A DNA stretch of 64,000 bases from Eonycteris spelaea. Lineage: Eukaryota; Chordata; Mammalia; Chiroptera; Pteropodidae. The position numbers and the translations under genes were made by a program. The DNA is taken from assembly GCA_003508835.1 (NCBI GenBank), contig PUFA01000563.1, positions 1-64,000 on the forward strand, in the 5' to 3' direction. Of the stretch, positions 25,758 through 37,401 are shown in pieces. The number at the start of each line of letters is the position of its first letter. Position 1 is the stretch's first letter. The notes under the pieces were generated by a model. The model was not told the DNA's origin. It did no database searches and was given only the letters and a program-made list of their open reading frames with translations.

Positions 25758-26528
25758 TCAGAATTATATATTCTATGAAGGTTATACATTATTAAAAACC
25801 ATTTTAGGTCTGTCTCTCTTTGGAAGGTAAGGTTGTATGGGTGGGGTCCCTTTTCATTTCCTTCCAAAGCTATTATTTTTTGGTGTTTGTTTTAACAATT
25901 GATCCTGAAGATAAACCACATCCTTACCTATCATTTCCTCCTCCCCTCTTCTTAGAATGGAAGTGGCCTTCTCCTAAGGCTAACCTTTCGCATTTGTGTT
26001 TCAGATCCCATGGCTTTTGTTTCTGAGAAGTCTTTTTCACACTATTGTCTCCTCTCTTCCAATGTCTTTAGGTCCTCTCTCTTAGAGGGCTAATATCCAT
26101 CAGTATTTAAAATGCCCAAATCATAGCCTACAGTAAACAGCTCCCACCTAACAAGATTGCTTTTTCCTTCAGTTGCCCCCTTCCCCTTTGAAGTCGGGCA
26201 TCTGAAAAGGGTCATCTGACTCCATTGCCTTCCCTTCCAATCAGGTGTCATCCTGCTGACATCTGACTTTCTATCTACCTAACCAACATGAGCCCCAAAC
26301 TACCCTTGCTCAGGTATGTGGAAAACTCTTGTCAAGGACTGTGAAAGGTGAGCTCCAAGCTTTGCCTGCATTGACCTCACTACAGCTACCTACCCAGAAG
26401 AATCCCACATCTGCTGCTCCTCAGTCCACATGGATGGCTTCTTCTCTGGTGTCAGAGTGTCTCATGGAAGGGCTCTTGGATACAGGATTGATGCAGTTTA
26501 GACACCCAATTTCGATTTTAGCAAGTCT

Positions 26529-26533
<5 letters not shown>
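25758..26533. other. Unassigned DNA
   Basis: Pyrimidine-rich in the middle. Possibly very old LINE sequence. No gene recognised. Confidence 0.4.

Positions 26534-26570
<37 letters not shown>
26534..26570. repeat. (GT)n microsatellite
   Basis: About 18 GT units without interruption. Confidence 0.97.
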
Positions 26571-26572
<2 letters not shown>

Positions 26573-26584
26573 TTGAGGGACACA

Positions 26585-27800
26585 AAGAGATATGAGATCC
26601 TGGAGCATGGTGAGACAGAAGGAGAGTAGCAGATGAGGAGGGCACAGAGGAAGACATGTCATAGAGCCACGAAGATTAGGGCAGGGAGTTTGGATTTTTC
26701 TGAAGTGCAGAGAAAAGCCCACTAGGATATTTTCAGCAAAAGACAAATTTCACACATCTTAAAAAAATGGCTGCTATGTGAAGAACAGATGCTGGTAAGC
26801 AAGGAGGGAAAGGATCAGGTGAGCTAGACATCTCCTGTAATATCGAAGGTGTAAAATGAAAGTGTTTTGGAATAAAGTGGTGGAACTGGAGATAGTGAGA
26901 AGTGATTGGATTACAGATGTGTTTTGAAGGTGTTGATAGGATTTTCTGATGGACTGGATGGGAGTTGTGATAGAAAATTAGGGAGTTACGCATTATGCCA
27001 GAGCATTCGTTCTGAGCTACTGGGTGAACAGAACTGTGATTTTCGGAGATGGAGGAGATGGGGAAAAGAGCAGATGTTTGCAGGAAATTTAGGACATTTT
27101 AATTTTTTCATGTGTTAGATTTGAGATACCTATGGGACATCCGTGTCTGTAACTACACGTATTTATGAAAATGTGAGTCATTAGCAATTATAAGAAATTT
27201 AGCCTTAGAACTGATGTGTCAGTAAAGAAGATGTGCAGGGGCTAGGCCACCAAGCACTCTAGTGTGTCACCATTGGCGGAAGCTCTAGCAAAGGAGGCTG
27301 AGAAGGACCTCCTCTGGGAAATGCTGATGCAGAAGACAAGTGAAGAAAGCATATCGAGAAGCATGGGGTAACTAAGTGAGGCAAGTGCTAAGAGGTTGGA
27401 TGTTGGAGCATAGAGAATTGACCAATGGACCTGACGACCTGGAGGTCACTGGTAATCCTGAAAGCTATTTCAGGAGCATGTTGAGGTTAAAAACCTGATC
27501 AGAGAAGGTGGATGAGAGAATAGGAGATGAGAAAGTGAGTATAGATTATTCTTTCAACATATTTTCCTGACAGGGAGCAAAGACATGAGAATGAAGGAGA
27601 GATAGTTCAAAGGGGATTAATTTATCTCATTACTTTTCTTTTTCTTTAAAGACCAGAGATCAGAATGGATATTGCATGTTGACTCATCAGAGAGAGAGAA
27701 ACTGTTGATATGGGCCGAAGAAAAATAATCATTGCAGGAGCAAAGTCCTCATGGAGGCAAGAGGGAATGTTCCCAGTGGAGGGGTTGGCCTTGGTGAAGG
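26585..27800 (-). repeat. Old LINE element (LINE2/CR1-like), antisense
   Basis: The plus strand contains a chain such as AGAATTGACCAATGGACCTG, GGAGGTCACTGGTAATCCTG and TTTGAGATACCTATGGGACA. I remember this as the complement of an ancient mammalian non-LTR element. It is heavily diverged, with no open frame. The family name is tentative. Confidence 0.45.
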
Positions 27801-28344
27801 GCTTGGATGTCCCTGTATTATTTTAGGAGAGAAGGCAGAGAAAGCAGGACAGGTGACAGGAGTTTGATACAGGAGCTCCTGTCCAGTGGCCTTTATTTTC
27901 TCAGAGAAATGAGAGGCATGGATGGCCTGCTTATCTCTGTTTCCCAATTTTCCATTAACAAGTATAAAAATCTGTGTAATTAACATATTATCTAGTATAC
28001 TTATAATTTTGAGGTATAACCTCAGATTATAGGATGTATATGTATTATAGAAACAGAGTATGATTATTGGGTAGTATTGAGTGCCCACGTCCAATGAATT
28101 TTTGCTGATGTATTATTTATCAAGCATCTCTATATTCTGGTCTCTGCATCAGGAATCGATCATAAAGTGTAGGGGGTAAGCTGTAGATCTCTGTGCCATC
28201 ACAGCAGTGTGATGATATTAATGTTAGGATGGGCCTTGAACTCCACCCAGCTGCCTTTTTTCCTGTCAAATCATAGTGTGACTGGCTTATACAAGCATCC
28301 ATAGCTCGAGCGACCAGAAGGATCAAATCCAATCCCGTCCTTCA
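27801..28344. other. Unassigned DNA
   Basis: No recognisable feature. Confidence 0.4.
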
Positions 28345-29815
28345 CGTCTTTCCATGGCTCTTCATGTTGCCATACAGTAACTTTTTATTTTTATCTAGTC
28401 TCATTTGTCTATTTTTGCTTTTGCTGTCTGTGCTTTTCACATTCTGTAAGTAAAACCATTGACAAGAAGAATGTTATGAAGCTTTTCCTTATGGTTTTCT
28501 AGGAGTTTTACAGTTTCAGGACTTAACATTTATGTCTTTAATCCATTTTGAGTTGATTTTTTTGTGTGGTGTAGGGTAAGGATCCAGGTTCATTCTTTTC
28601 CATGTGGATATCCAGTTTTCCCAATGCCATTAGCTAAAGAGCTTATACTTTCTCCAGTATGTATTCATGACATCCTTGTTGATTATTAGTTGACCATATG
28701 TGCTTGCTTTTATTTCTGGGGTCTCTAATTTGTTCCATTGTTATATATACATATATAACTGTCTTGAAGCTGTAACCATATTGTTTTGATTATCGTATTT
28801 GTCATATGTTTTGAAATCAGGAAGTGTGATGCTTCCAGCTTTTTTCTTTCTCAAGATTGAATTGACGATTGTTGGTCTTTTGCGGTTCGATAAGACCTGC
28901 TGAGCTGTCTTTTCTGTTTCTGTGAAGATGGCATTTGGATTTTGATAGGGATTGTACTGATTCATACATTGCTTTGAGGATTATGAATATTTAAAAAATA
29001 AAGTCTACCAACTTTAGTTTTCAGTGCACACATTTGTAGTTTTCAGTGCACACATTTTCACCTTCTGAGTTAAGTACATTCCTAAGTATTTTATTCTTTT
29101 CAATGCTTTTGTAAATTGGATTTCATTCTTAATTTCTTAATTTGGGGTAGCTCACTATTAGTATATAGAATGCATTCATTTTTTGTATGTTGATTTTGTA
29201 TCATGCAACTTTACTCAATTTTTTTTTCATTCTAACAGTTTTTATGTGGAGTCATTAGGGTTTCCTACATACAAGATCATGTCAGCTACAAACATAGGTC
29301 ATTTTAGTTCTTCCTTTCTGATATTAATCTTTCATTTCTTTTTCTTGCCTAATTGCTCTGGCTAAGACTCCCAGTACTATGTTTAATCGAAGTGGCAAGA
29401 ATGGGCATCTTTGCCTTATTCCTGATCTTAGAGGAAAAGCTTTAAGATATTTCCCACTGAGTATCTTTTAGTTGTGGGCTTGCCATATGCAGCCATTATT
29501 ATGTTCTACACCTCGTATGTTCAAAGTGTTTATCACAAAAGTAGGTTGAATTTTGTCAAATGACCTCTCTACATATATTGAGATAATCATGTGATTTTGT
29601 TCCATCATTCCAATAACGTGGCATATGGCATCAATTGATTTGCACATATTGAATAATACATCCCCAGGGATACCTCTCACTTGATTATGGTGTATGGTTC
29701 TTTTAAAGAGATGTTGAGTTAGGTTTAGTGGTATTTTGTTGAGGAATTTTGCTTCTCTAATCATCAGGGATATTGGCAAACCTACAGTAAGATATCACCT
29801 CACACCAGTTTACAT
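28345..29815 (-). repeat. LINE1 ORF2 fragment, antisense
   Basis: Reverse-strand frames retain LINE1 reverse transcriptase-like stretches. Near 29468-29779 a frame reads HMIISIYVERSFDKIQP, matching the RT region around SIDAEKAFDKIQ. Near 28741-28965 a frame reads ILRKKKAGSITLPDFK, typical of the ORF2 C-terminal part. Stops and frameshifts break it. The two pieces are closer together than in a full element, so internal sequence is missing or unrecognisable. Confidence 0.8.
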
Positions 29816-30630
29816 ATAATTATTCATTGGTAAGAATTTACTCTTGCCATTTTGTTCATTTTTTTTGTTCATTTGTAGTTCTTTTGTCCCTTGTGGTCCT
29901 TGATGTTTCACTATTTTGTGTCTGTGGCCTGCTCCACAATGTTCTTGTACTTTTAGCAGGGATCTCTGCTTTTTTGTTTGTTTGTTTTTTTTAAATTCTC
30001 TACTTCTTCGAATGTAGCTTGCAGTTGGCCACTTACAACTTGTAGTTAGATGACCTATGTATGGAAAGAATAGGCATATACTAGATCTCACCTATGAATC
30101 ATGTATTTGGAAATTTACCCTAAATCTTTCCAAGGGCACCATCATGAGCTCCAGACCTTCCTTTGTCTTCCTATAGGACTTGGAAGATGTGAATTTTCAG
30201 GCACAATGGCCAGTACATAGAGAGGCCTGACCTCATGAAACCTGTGGAGGTATTCAGGGTGGCTTGGAATCACAGCGAAAGACCATTATGATGGCTGCCA
30301 AGTGTTAAATAAGCGCTAAGTCCTCTGCTGGCTGGTGGGTTTGGCTTTGGAGAGGTTGAGTTCAGATGTAGCCCTCCAAAGGACATAAGTGGAGAACTCT
30401 TGCAGACAATTGGAGATAGTGTGTGTGCGTGTGTGTTTTTAAACTTACACAAGTATTGTGTTGTATAAATCATGTTGTTCTCACTATGGCAAAATTAGAA
30501 AGTGTAGTTTGTACATTTCTTTAAAGCTGTAATCTCTCCACCCTGAAACCCATGTTCTATGGCATTCTCAGTGGGCAGTGCTAAGTTTTGTGTCTGTCTA
30601 GACATGTTTGTGCACACAAATGTACCAAAA
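29816..30630. other. Unassigned DNA
   Basis: Nothing recognisable apart from a short TTTGTTTG run and a GTGTGTGCGTGTGTG run near 30420. Confidence 0.4.
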
Positions 30631-30739
30631 TCATATATATATATACGTATATATATATATATGTGTATATATACATATATATATGTGTATATATACACAC
30701 ACACACACATATATATATATACATATATATATATATATT
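30631..30739. repeat. (TA)n/(TATG)n/(AC)n compound microsatellite
   Basis: ATATATATACGTATAT and ACACACAC tracts with internal symmetry. It could form a hairpin. Confidence 0.95.
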
Positions 30740-31195
30740 TGAATGCTGTTCTCGTGTCCCTCCCCCACAAAAATCCATGTCCACTCAGAACCTCAGAATG
30801 GTGCTTTATCTAGAAAGAGATGCCTCAAAATTGTAAGTATTTAAGGATTGAGATGACATCATACAGGGATAAAGTGGGCCTTAAATCCAATGACTGGTGT
30901 CCTTATGAGAAAAAGAGAGCACACACAGAAAGAAGCCCTGTGAGGGCAGAAGCAGAGATTGGAATCATGCAGCTATAAACCAAGGAATAATAGGATTTCC
31001 GGGAACCACCATAAGGTAGGATGAGTCAGGATGGATGGTTCCCTAGGGCCTTCGTGGGGAGTGCAACCTGCTCACACCTTGATTTCAGACTTCTGCTCTC
31101 CAGACATGTAAGAGAGTCAACTTCTGTTGCTGCAAACTACCCAGTGTATCAGTGTATGATCGTTTCTTACGGCAGTCCTCAGAAACTAATACAAC
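30740..31195 (+). repeat. MaLR/ERVL-like LTR
   Basis: It follows the order GTGTCCCTCCCCCACAAAAA, AATCCAATGACTGGTGTCCT, GAGATTGGAATCATGCAGCT, CACCTTGATTTCAGACTTCT and GGCAGTCCTCAGAAACTAAT, ending in ACAA. The order and end match a common mammalian LTR. Confidence 0.65.
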
Positions 31196-32085
31196 ATCCA
31201 AAACATTCAAACCAATACCTCCCGATCCGATGCAGTAGTGCAGAGTTCATTCTAGCCTTCCCCTTTGCATTTTTATGCCTCCCTTCTCCAACAGTGAGAA
31301 ATCTGGTTCTCATTATATTCAGTCACCTTAATCAGCCAGTCTGGAGATCCTGCCAGGCAGCTACCAGACTCCTGTGTGAATAAACCTTGAGCCCCCATTC
31401 AGACCTGCCTGCCCCTCCTGCTCAGGCGCTGTCCTCACACCACCCCAACCCTTACTTGGACGGACCTGCCTGTTCTGCTTGTGGCACCATCTGGCCTTTT
31501 ACAGAATCCTTGAACCCCACCTCTGCCCACTCAGGCCTAGATGTCTTACCTGTGTGCCTAGCTCATTTGGGGTAGGGTCTGGATACTGTTTTGATCCAGA
31601 CACCTTCGGTCCAGATGAGAGAAATCCAGCTAAAACCGACTTATGAAAGCTAGCTCACAAAATGGAACCCCACTCAAGAGAGGTGGCCTCAGGCACCTCT
31701 GGGGCACTAACTCACTTTTCTCCCAGTTTGCCAGGCTTCCGTCTGCCCATCTTTATGTTTCACTTTACGCACCACTGCAGGAGTCTTTGCTGATGCTTGA
31801 ACTCTGCTCTCATTTAACCTATGCAAATTTGTCACTGTACTGACCACTTTGGTATACATTTTATTTGCTTAATTTTTAGTCTTGTCACAGTGACCTGTGA
31901 TTCTCCTGAGGACTGGGAATCTGACATCCCTAATACTATTGTGTTATCTAGAATATTATTGGCCCCCAAAGATTTTTAAAAGAATGAATCACCATGCGTG
32001 AAAGACAGTCTAAGAGAGAGTGAATGGGATGACAGCATCAAAAGTTTTATGAGTTTACATGGGTGATCATTGGCCTGTAGCCTAA
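31196..32085. other. Mostly unassigned DNA
   Basis: Contains a possible LINE2 3' end near 31880-31995 (GACTGGGAATCTGACATCCC ... AAGAATGAATC) and otherwise nothing I can name. Confidence 0.4.
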
Positions 32086-32089
32086 GAAG

Positions 32090-32600
32090 GCCCTCGTTCC
32101 CTTTCCATGAGTTGTTGCTACAGTCTCCCAACTGCAGGGACCTAGGACACAGATCAGGCTGTCACCCCTGCCCTACATATCCAGTCAATTATTGGAGCCT
32201 GTGGATTCTGCCTCCTGATTCCTCTCAAATCCCTCCTTTCTGTTTCACCTATACACCACTGCCCTTCTCTCAGCCCACATTCCCTCTCATCTGCAGCACC
32301 CTCCTCACTGGTCTTCCATCTTGTTCCTCATATGATCTCCCCTAATCTCCATCCAGGATCAAAGTGAGCTTTCTAAGACTCAGAACTCACCAGTACTTCT
32401 CAACTAGATTCTATGGTTTCCCATTGATGCAAGATGAGGTTCCCGCTCCATCATGTGGTTTGTTAGACCCTCCATTACCTGGCCTCTGCCTAGCACTCTA
32501 GCTTTCCCTCAAGCCACTCTGTGCTCCTCTTCTCAGGCCTTTGCATGAGACATCCCTTTGCCTGGGATGCTATTCATAAAATATTTGCTCAACTCCAGTT
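32090..32600 (+). repeat. LINE2 fragment
   Basis: The order CTCATATGATCTCCCCTAAT, TTTCTAAGACTCAGAACTCA, ATGGTTTCCCATTGATGCAA, TTACCTGGCCTCTGCC, CAGGCCTTTGCATGAGACAT and TTTGCCTGGGATGCTATTCA follows the LINE2 3' region. Confidence 0.65.
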
Positions 32601-32729
32601 AATGGGCGGGCAAAAAGTTTTCTTACCATCTCAATTTTGGCTAAGACCAAAGGTCAAGGACAAAATATCAAGTGGCAAGTACTCTCCTGTTCTAAAGTTC
32701 CCTTCACCCTACCTCAGACCATTTGTAAA

Positions 32730-33090
32730 AGACGTTAACTCCAAGTGAAATGTAATCTCGATGTGTAAGCTAAAATAATACAACTTTAAAATGAAAATGT
32801 AGAAAATATGTTCATGATGTTAGGGTAGACAAACATTTCTTCACCAGGATTCAAACAACACTAATAATAAAGAGGATAAAGGATAAGTTGGACCCTGTAA
32901 CTCCCGAGAACTTCTCCTCATCAAGGGACACCAATATGTGGGTGAAAACACAAGCCAGGGAGTGGGAGAAGATATAAATGTAGTACATTTCTGCAGGATT
33001 TAGAGAAGCTGAATACATGTAAACCGATGACTTGACCATTCCTCTCCCAGGGTGTACCCTACAGATGGAACCATTCATCTCTGTGGCCTT
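32730..33090 (+). repeat. LINE1 ORF2 3' fragment
   Basis: Contains ATATGTTCATGATGTTAGGG, AGACAAACATTTCTTCACCA, AACTTCTCCTCATCAAGGGA and AAACACAAGCCAGGGAGTGG, the order seen at the end of LINE1 ORF2. Confidence 0.65.
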
Positions 33091-34140
33091 CAGACATAAG
33101 TCTTCAAGAAAACCTAAATAAATTGCAAAACAGAACCAGAATGAACCTCATTTGTTAATACTGTTGCGTTATAACCAAAAATTGATGAGAAAATATGGAC
33201 ATTATCCAACTGTTGGGGCACAAAGGAAATAAAATGAAAACTGCAATAACAAACCATCAAAAATCATAAATAAGAACACTGCATAAGAATTGTGAGATGC
33301 AACCCAACTGGATATAATGTTTGCTGCCTTCAATGCTTTCATCATTTCAAAGAACAGAGAAAGAATACACAGTATTTACTGGATGTTCACTGAAGGTAGG
33401 ATCTCCACGTTCTATATTCCATTTGCTCTGCCTAGTAGTTGCATGCTGAGTCCTATTCTCTGCCCTCCCTAGCATTTTATGAGTTGGACATTTTTCCTCT
33501 CCCCTATCTTTTGTCAATGCTCCACATTTCAAAACTGGACTGTGTTAAAAACTCAAATGATGCATAAACACAGCAATGGCTGCACAGGAGAAAGTGATTC
33601 TGACAAATGGTGTAAGACGAAGTCAAGGGAAGTGTTCATTGCTACTGTCAGGGAAGCATCTGCATGTTGCTCCAACTACTTGTTGGTGGCAATCAAATAG
33701 GGAGAGGGTATCCATTTCTATGAGACTAAAATATTGCATAGATGCAGGTCAATTGGGCACATCCCCATTTGTCGGAATACTGACCATCGATCCAAAAGGA
33801 ATGCCGACAGGCATATGGCCTCTTACTGACACCTGTGCTGTGGTTGGCTTGGGATAGAAACATTTTCATCACAATGATTAAAGAAGGCTTGCCAAGTCAG
33901 AAGCAAATTCAAGTCTAGTACAGTGGCAAGAGTCAGTGCCTACTCTAGAAGTTGGAAGATGGGTTTTTAACTCAGCAAAACACGAAGCTGTTCTTACGAA
34001 TAAGCTCAAACAAAATCGTTCTTCCAAATCAGCCTAGTGCAGGTTAAAGCTTTGATACAGCCGTGTCCATTTGTGTAGGAGCTGTTTCCTGCAACAAATT
34101 CTCAGAGAATTCTTCTCTCCCGTGAGCAGCTTGGTGCATA
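33091..34140. other. Unassigned DNA downstream of the ZNF449-like pseudogene exon
   Basis: On the minus strand this follows the broken zinc finger exon and could be its former 3' UTR. I see no direct evidence for that. Confidence 0.3.
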
Positions 34141-34992
34141 TTAAAGCCTGTCTTCTTTATGAAGCTTGAGAGCAATGACTGCACCTCTATGCCTTCTCCC
34201 TTGCATGGTTTCATAAATGAAAAATAAGGCTTGATTTCTCTCTATCACTTTCCCCAGAATACTGACACATAAAGGGTCTCTCCAGTGTGTGTTAACTGGT
34301 GCAAAGTAATCTCTCTGTGTCAACTAAACTTTTTCCCACAACTGTGACATCTATGGGCTTTTCCATCTGTGTGCACTTTTAGTTATCATAGAAAACTCTC
34401 TCTAGTACAGAAAAGTATCCCACACCCAAGGCAAGGGTATGTTTTTTGCTCAGTATAGGTTTTCTGGTATTCTACAAGGTATGCCACTTAAGCGAATCAC
34501 ACACACTGCATTTATAAGGTTCCACCCTTGTGTGAACTCGAAGATGCCTGGAGAGGTTCAACCTACAAAGGAATATTTTTCCACACCCAGGGCACTCATG
34601 AAGGAGCTCTCCGGAGAACTTCCCAGGTGCCCATGAAGTATCTTCTAGAAGCAGAACCTTCCACACACTGAGTATATCGGTGTGGCTCCACTCGGGGACT
34701 GTTTCGTTCCTGGGCTCTGGGCTAAGAGGTTCTTCCCAGTTGGATCTCTCAGCTAGAGGAACGTTCTCTCCTAGAGGGACATTCCGATCATGGACAAGCA
34801 CCGTGCAGTCTCTGGGGAGCTGCTCGGTGCCATTTGCCAATTGATTTTTTAGCCATTCAGAGCTTTCTGGTAAATTGGGACCAAGAAATTCATTTTTGAC
34901 TATAGACACAGAAAATGGATATCCACTCTCTAGCGTGTTTCCTTTGACATATTTTCTTCAGTTTCTCTCCCAATATCAAAATTGAGAGCATG
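34141..34992 (-). pseudogene. Decayed zinc finger exon of the left ZNF449 copy
   Basis: The reverse strand follows the last coding exon of ZNF449 as I remember it: an acidic start (IGRETEENMSKETR, about 34980-34940), a frameshift, then GYPFSVSIVKNEFLGPNLPE and NWEEPLSPEP, then C2H2 fingers. One finger (CPGCGKIFLCRLNLSRHLRVH, about 34600-34532) has all zinc ligands. The next loses its second half. Later ones are recognisable (CHSCGKKFS near 34340) but interrupted by stops, and one has lost its cysteine pair. ZNF449 normally has seven fingers and would act as a nuclear DNA-binding protein; this exon cannot encode that. Strand and order fit the exons at 41514-41718 and 43258-43700, so I read it as the same gene. 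A separate retained fragment is the alternative. Confidence 0.8.
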
Positions 34993-36830
34993 CATAGAAA
35001 TCGCAGGTGCCACCATGTATCAAAGGGAATGGAGCAATAGGGACGGAGAAGAACTATACTCAACGACTAATAGGAGGATAAAACTTCCAAGTGCCATCCC
35101 AAACCTCTTTACCCTGGAAGTGAAGCTGAATTTTTCTTTTCTTTCTTGCTGATCATTCCGTGAACCCTCATCTACTTTTTTTGGGAGTCGAACCATTGTT
35201 GTTTCACTTCCTACAGTTCCTTCACCTGGGGCTCTTCTCTGTGCTACACTGTGAAGGTCAGGCCAGGCTTTGGTTATGGGTATCCTGGCCATAGGAGAGG
35301 TGGAAAGAAGGACAGTCTGTGTCAACAAAGGATTCTGCAGAGTCCAGGCTGCTTTCTTGGGTACATGGCCTCTCAGTATCTGCCGACTTCCTTCTCAGTT
35401 AAGATTGCCTCACCAGGAGCCTCTGATGTGTCCTTTTTGTTCTGTTCTGTTTTGTTTTCATTTTTGAAAGATAAAAACAAAACCCATATGAAGAGTTGGG
35501 ACAGGGGGTGGAGATTCCTAGTTTTCTCAGATGAAGGCTATTCTCCTCCAAGCTATGGAAAGGGAGTTGATCAATTTAGATGTGAGGTCAATGCACTGAA
35601 TGAGTTCCACATCCATTTTGAGAATGGAATTATGTAGGCCCAGAACATAAAGTAGATCTGCCTAAAGTTTTGGCATATTAAAACTGAGAAACACTGTCTT
35701 ATTGACTGCCAAGTGAAGAAAGAGAGAGGCCAAAGTAGGAGTTAGCAAACTTCTCACTATAACAGTTTCAGTAAGAGACGTTCCAATTAAAATGGCAACT
35801 GAATTAGGTTGGCAACAGGCAAAGGAAAATCTGTATGTTTGTATTGGCTGAAGTCTAGAACTAGTCTCTTGACATTAACCCAAATATCCATCAAACAGTG
35901 TTCCTCACTCTCAGTCTAAGAACAGCCAAAAGAAGTTTCGACACTTGCTATCACCCTAGTCCTACTTTCCCTCTCCTCACTGAGAGACACTGGTTCATAC
36001 CCTCTCTGTACAACCCCACCTCAGCTCTGGCCAAGTGTACCTGTCGGCAATAAAGTGTGGGTTGGAAATAGCTCACGTCAGATTGAAATACAGGGAATGT
36101 TTACATATTAGAATTAGTAAATTGACATTAGCAAGTTGGTTTGACTAATATTGACCTGAAGGAAATCAGAACATTACATCAAAGTGTAGGAGTTGACTAA
36201 AATACCTTATTTTCTATTTTCATGGAGAAAAGACCATATTTCAGTTGAAGAAATATTACTCATCATTTTGCATATGCATGGGTTTCAAAGGTAAGGTAGG
36301 GATGAGAGGGTAGTGAGCCCCAGGCCACATAAAACTGGAGGTCACGAATCAAAGGAACACTGCAGTCAAGGGAAATTGCAAATGATCTCTAAGGTGAGGG
36401 GTGGGCAGCAGCACAGTCTTAGGGTGGCAGAAACCCGGAGGCCCAGATTATCCCTGTAAGGGAGATGTGAAGAAAAGTTCAGAATGCAGGAAGTGTTCAT
36501 AAGGCAGTTCCTACCCCGTGCGTGGAGCCTTGACCTGAGACTCTTCAGCCTGTAGATTTCATCACACGTCCCTTTGAAACCAACCCAGACACCTGCCCCT
36601 TGGACGCAGGGGAGCTAAAGAAGCCACTAGACTAGGACTGAAACAACCCTGGAGACAGAATCTAGCACCCATGAGAATAAGGCCAGGAGCATTACCATCA
36701 GGCAGCTGAGTCTCATTGGTGTGCCATCAGTCCAGCTGCTCCTTTCTGTGCAGCACCACACCAAAGAGGACTGAGAAGTGTCAACTCAGTTCCTCATCCT
36801 GGCATAGCTTTCAAAGAGGCTGGCCCAAAC
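34993..36830. other. Unassigned DNA, intron of the left ZNF449 copy
   Basis: No exon is recognised. A 102-codon minus-strand frame at 35020-35328 (contains RIPITKAWPDLHSVAQRRAP) is open, but I cannot place it in any family. It lies just upstream of the broken finger exon. An exon between linker and fingers, expected in ZNF449, was not found. Confidence 0.4.
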
Positions 36831-37077
36831 TTGAGCTCCTTGCTGGATGTTAGCCTCATGCCCTTCTTAACTGTCTACCAATCCCATCTCCACCCACATC
36901 CATCCTCTATAACATCAGATACCTGTGGCCCAGATGTACTCAGCCTCCACTTCCTGGACTCTCAAAGCCCTGCTCCTGCAATGATCAATCTTTGCATTCC
37001 CAAAATCCATGTTCACTACCCATGTCAGCTAAGGCCACTAACCATCCCTTTCGATGCACCTCCCATCCTCCCCATCC
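36831..37077. other. Unassigned, possibly LINE2-derived
   Basis: CTTGCTGGATGTTAGCCTCA and similar stretches hint at LINE2, but the match is weak. Confidence 0.3.
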
Positions 37078-37280
37078 CCCACCCTTTCCCCTCCCGCTCC
37101 CCACCCTCTCCCCTCCCCCTCCCTCTCCTCCTCCTCCTCCCTCCTCCTCCTCCTCCTCCTCCTCCTCCTCCTCCTCCTCCTCCTCCTCCTCCTCCTCCTC
37201 CTCCTCCTCCTCTCTCCTTCTTCTTCTTCTTCTTCTTCTTCTTCTTCTTCTTCTTCTTCTTCTTCTTCTTCTTCTTCTTC
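37078..37280. repeat. (CCT)n then (TCT)n microsatellite
   Basis: About 30 CCT units pass directly into about 20 TTC units. On the minus strand this reads as a GAA then GGA tail that starts immediately after the 5S-like sequence at 37281. Confidence 0.95.
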
Positions 37281-37401
37281 TATGCCTACAGCACCTGGTC
37301 TTCCTAGTTGGTCTCCTATCTAAGTACTAACCAGGCCCAACCCTGCTTAGCTTCTGAGATCAGAGGAGATTGGGTGTGTTCAGGGTGGCATGGCCATAGA
37401 C
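37281..37401 (-). pseudogene. 5S rRNA pseudogene
   Basis: The complement follows a whole mammalian 5S rRNA of about 120 nt. It starts GTCTATGGCCATGCCACCCT and contains TCAGAAGCTAAGCAGGGTTG (internal promoter box C region) and GGCCTGGTTAGTACTTAGAT, then GCTGTAGGCAT. About 15 differences from the usual 5S sequence can be seen, scattered over the length. Single copy, inside an intron-sized interval, with a simple repeat at its 3' end: a retroposed pseudogene and not part of a 5S cluster. Confidence 0.92.

Noticed and set aside
30631..30739. CRISPR-like or tandem regulatory array
   Set aside because: Simple microsatellite; mammalian context makes CRISPR meaningless.
30495..30836. Frames rich in I and Y on both strands
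   Set aside because: Translation of the TA/TATG microsatellite.
36831..37330. 158-codon frame with poly-P and poly-F
   Set aside because: Translation of the CCT and TCT microsatellite and the 5S pseudogene.
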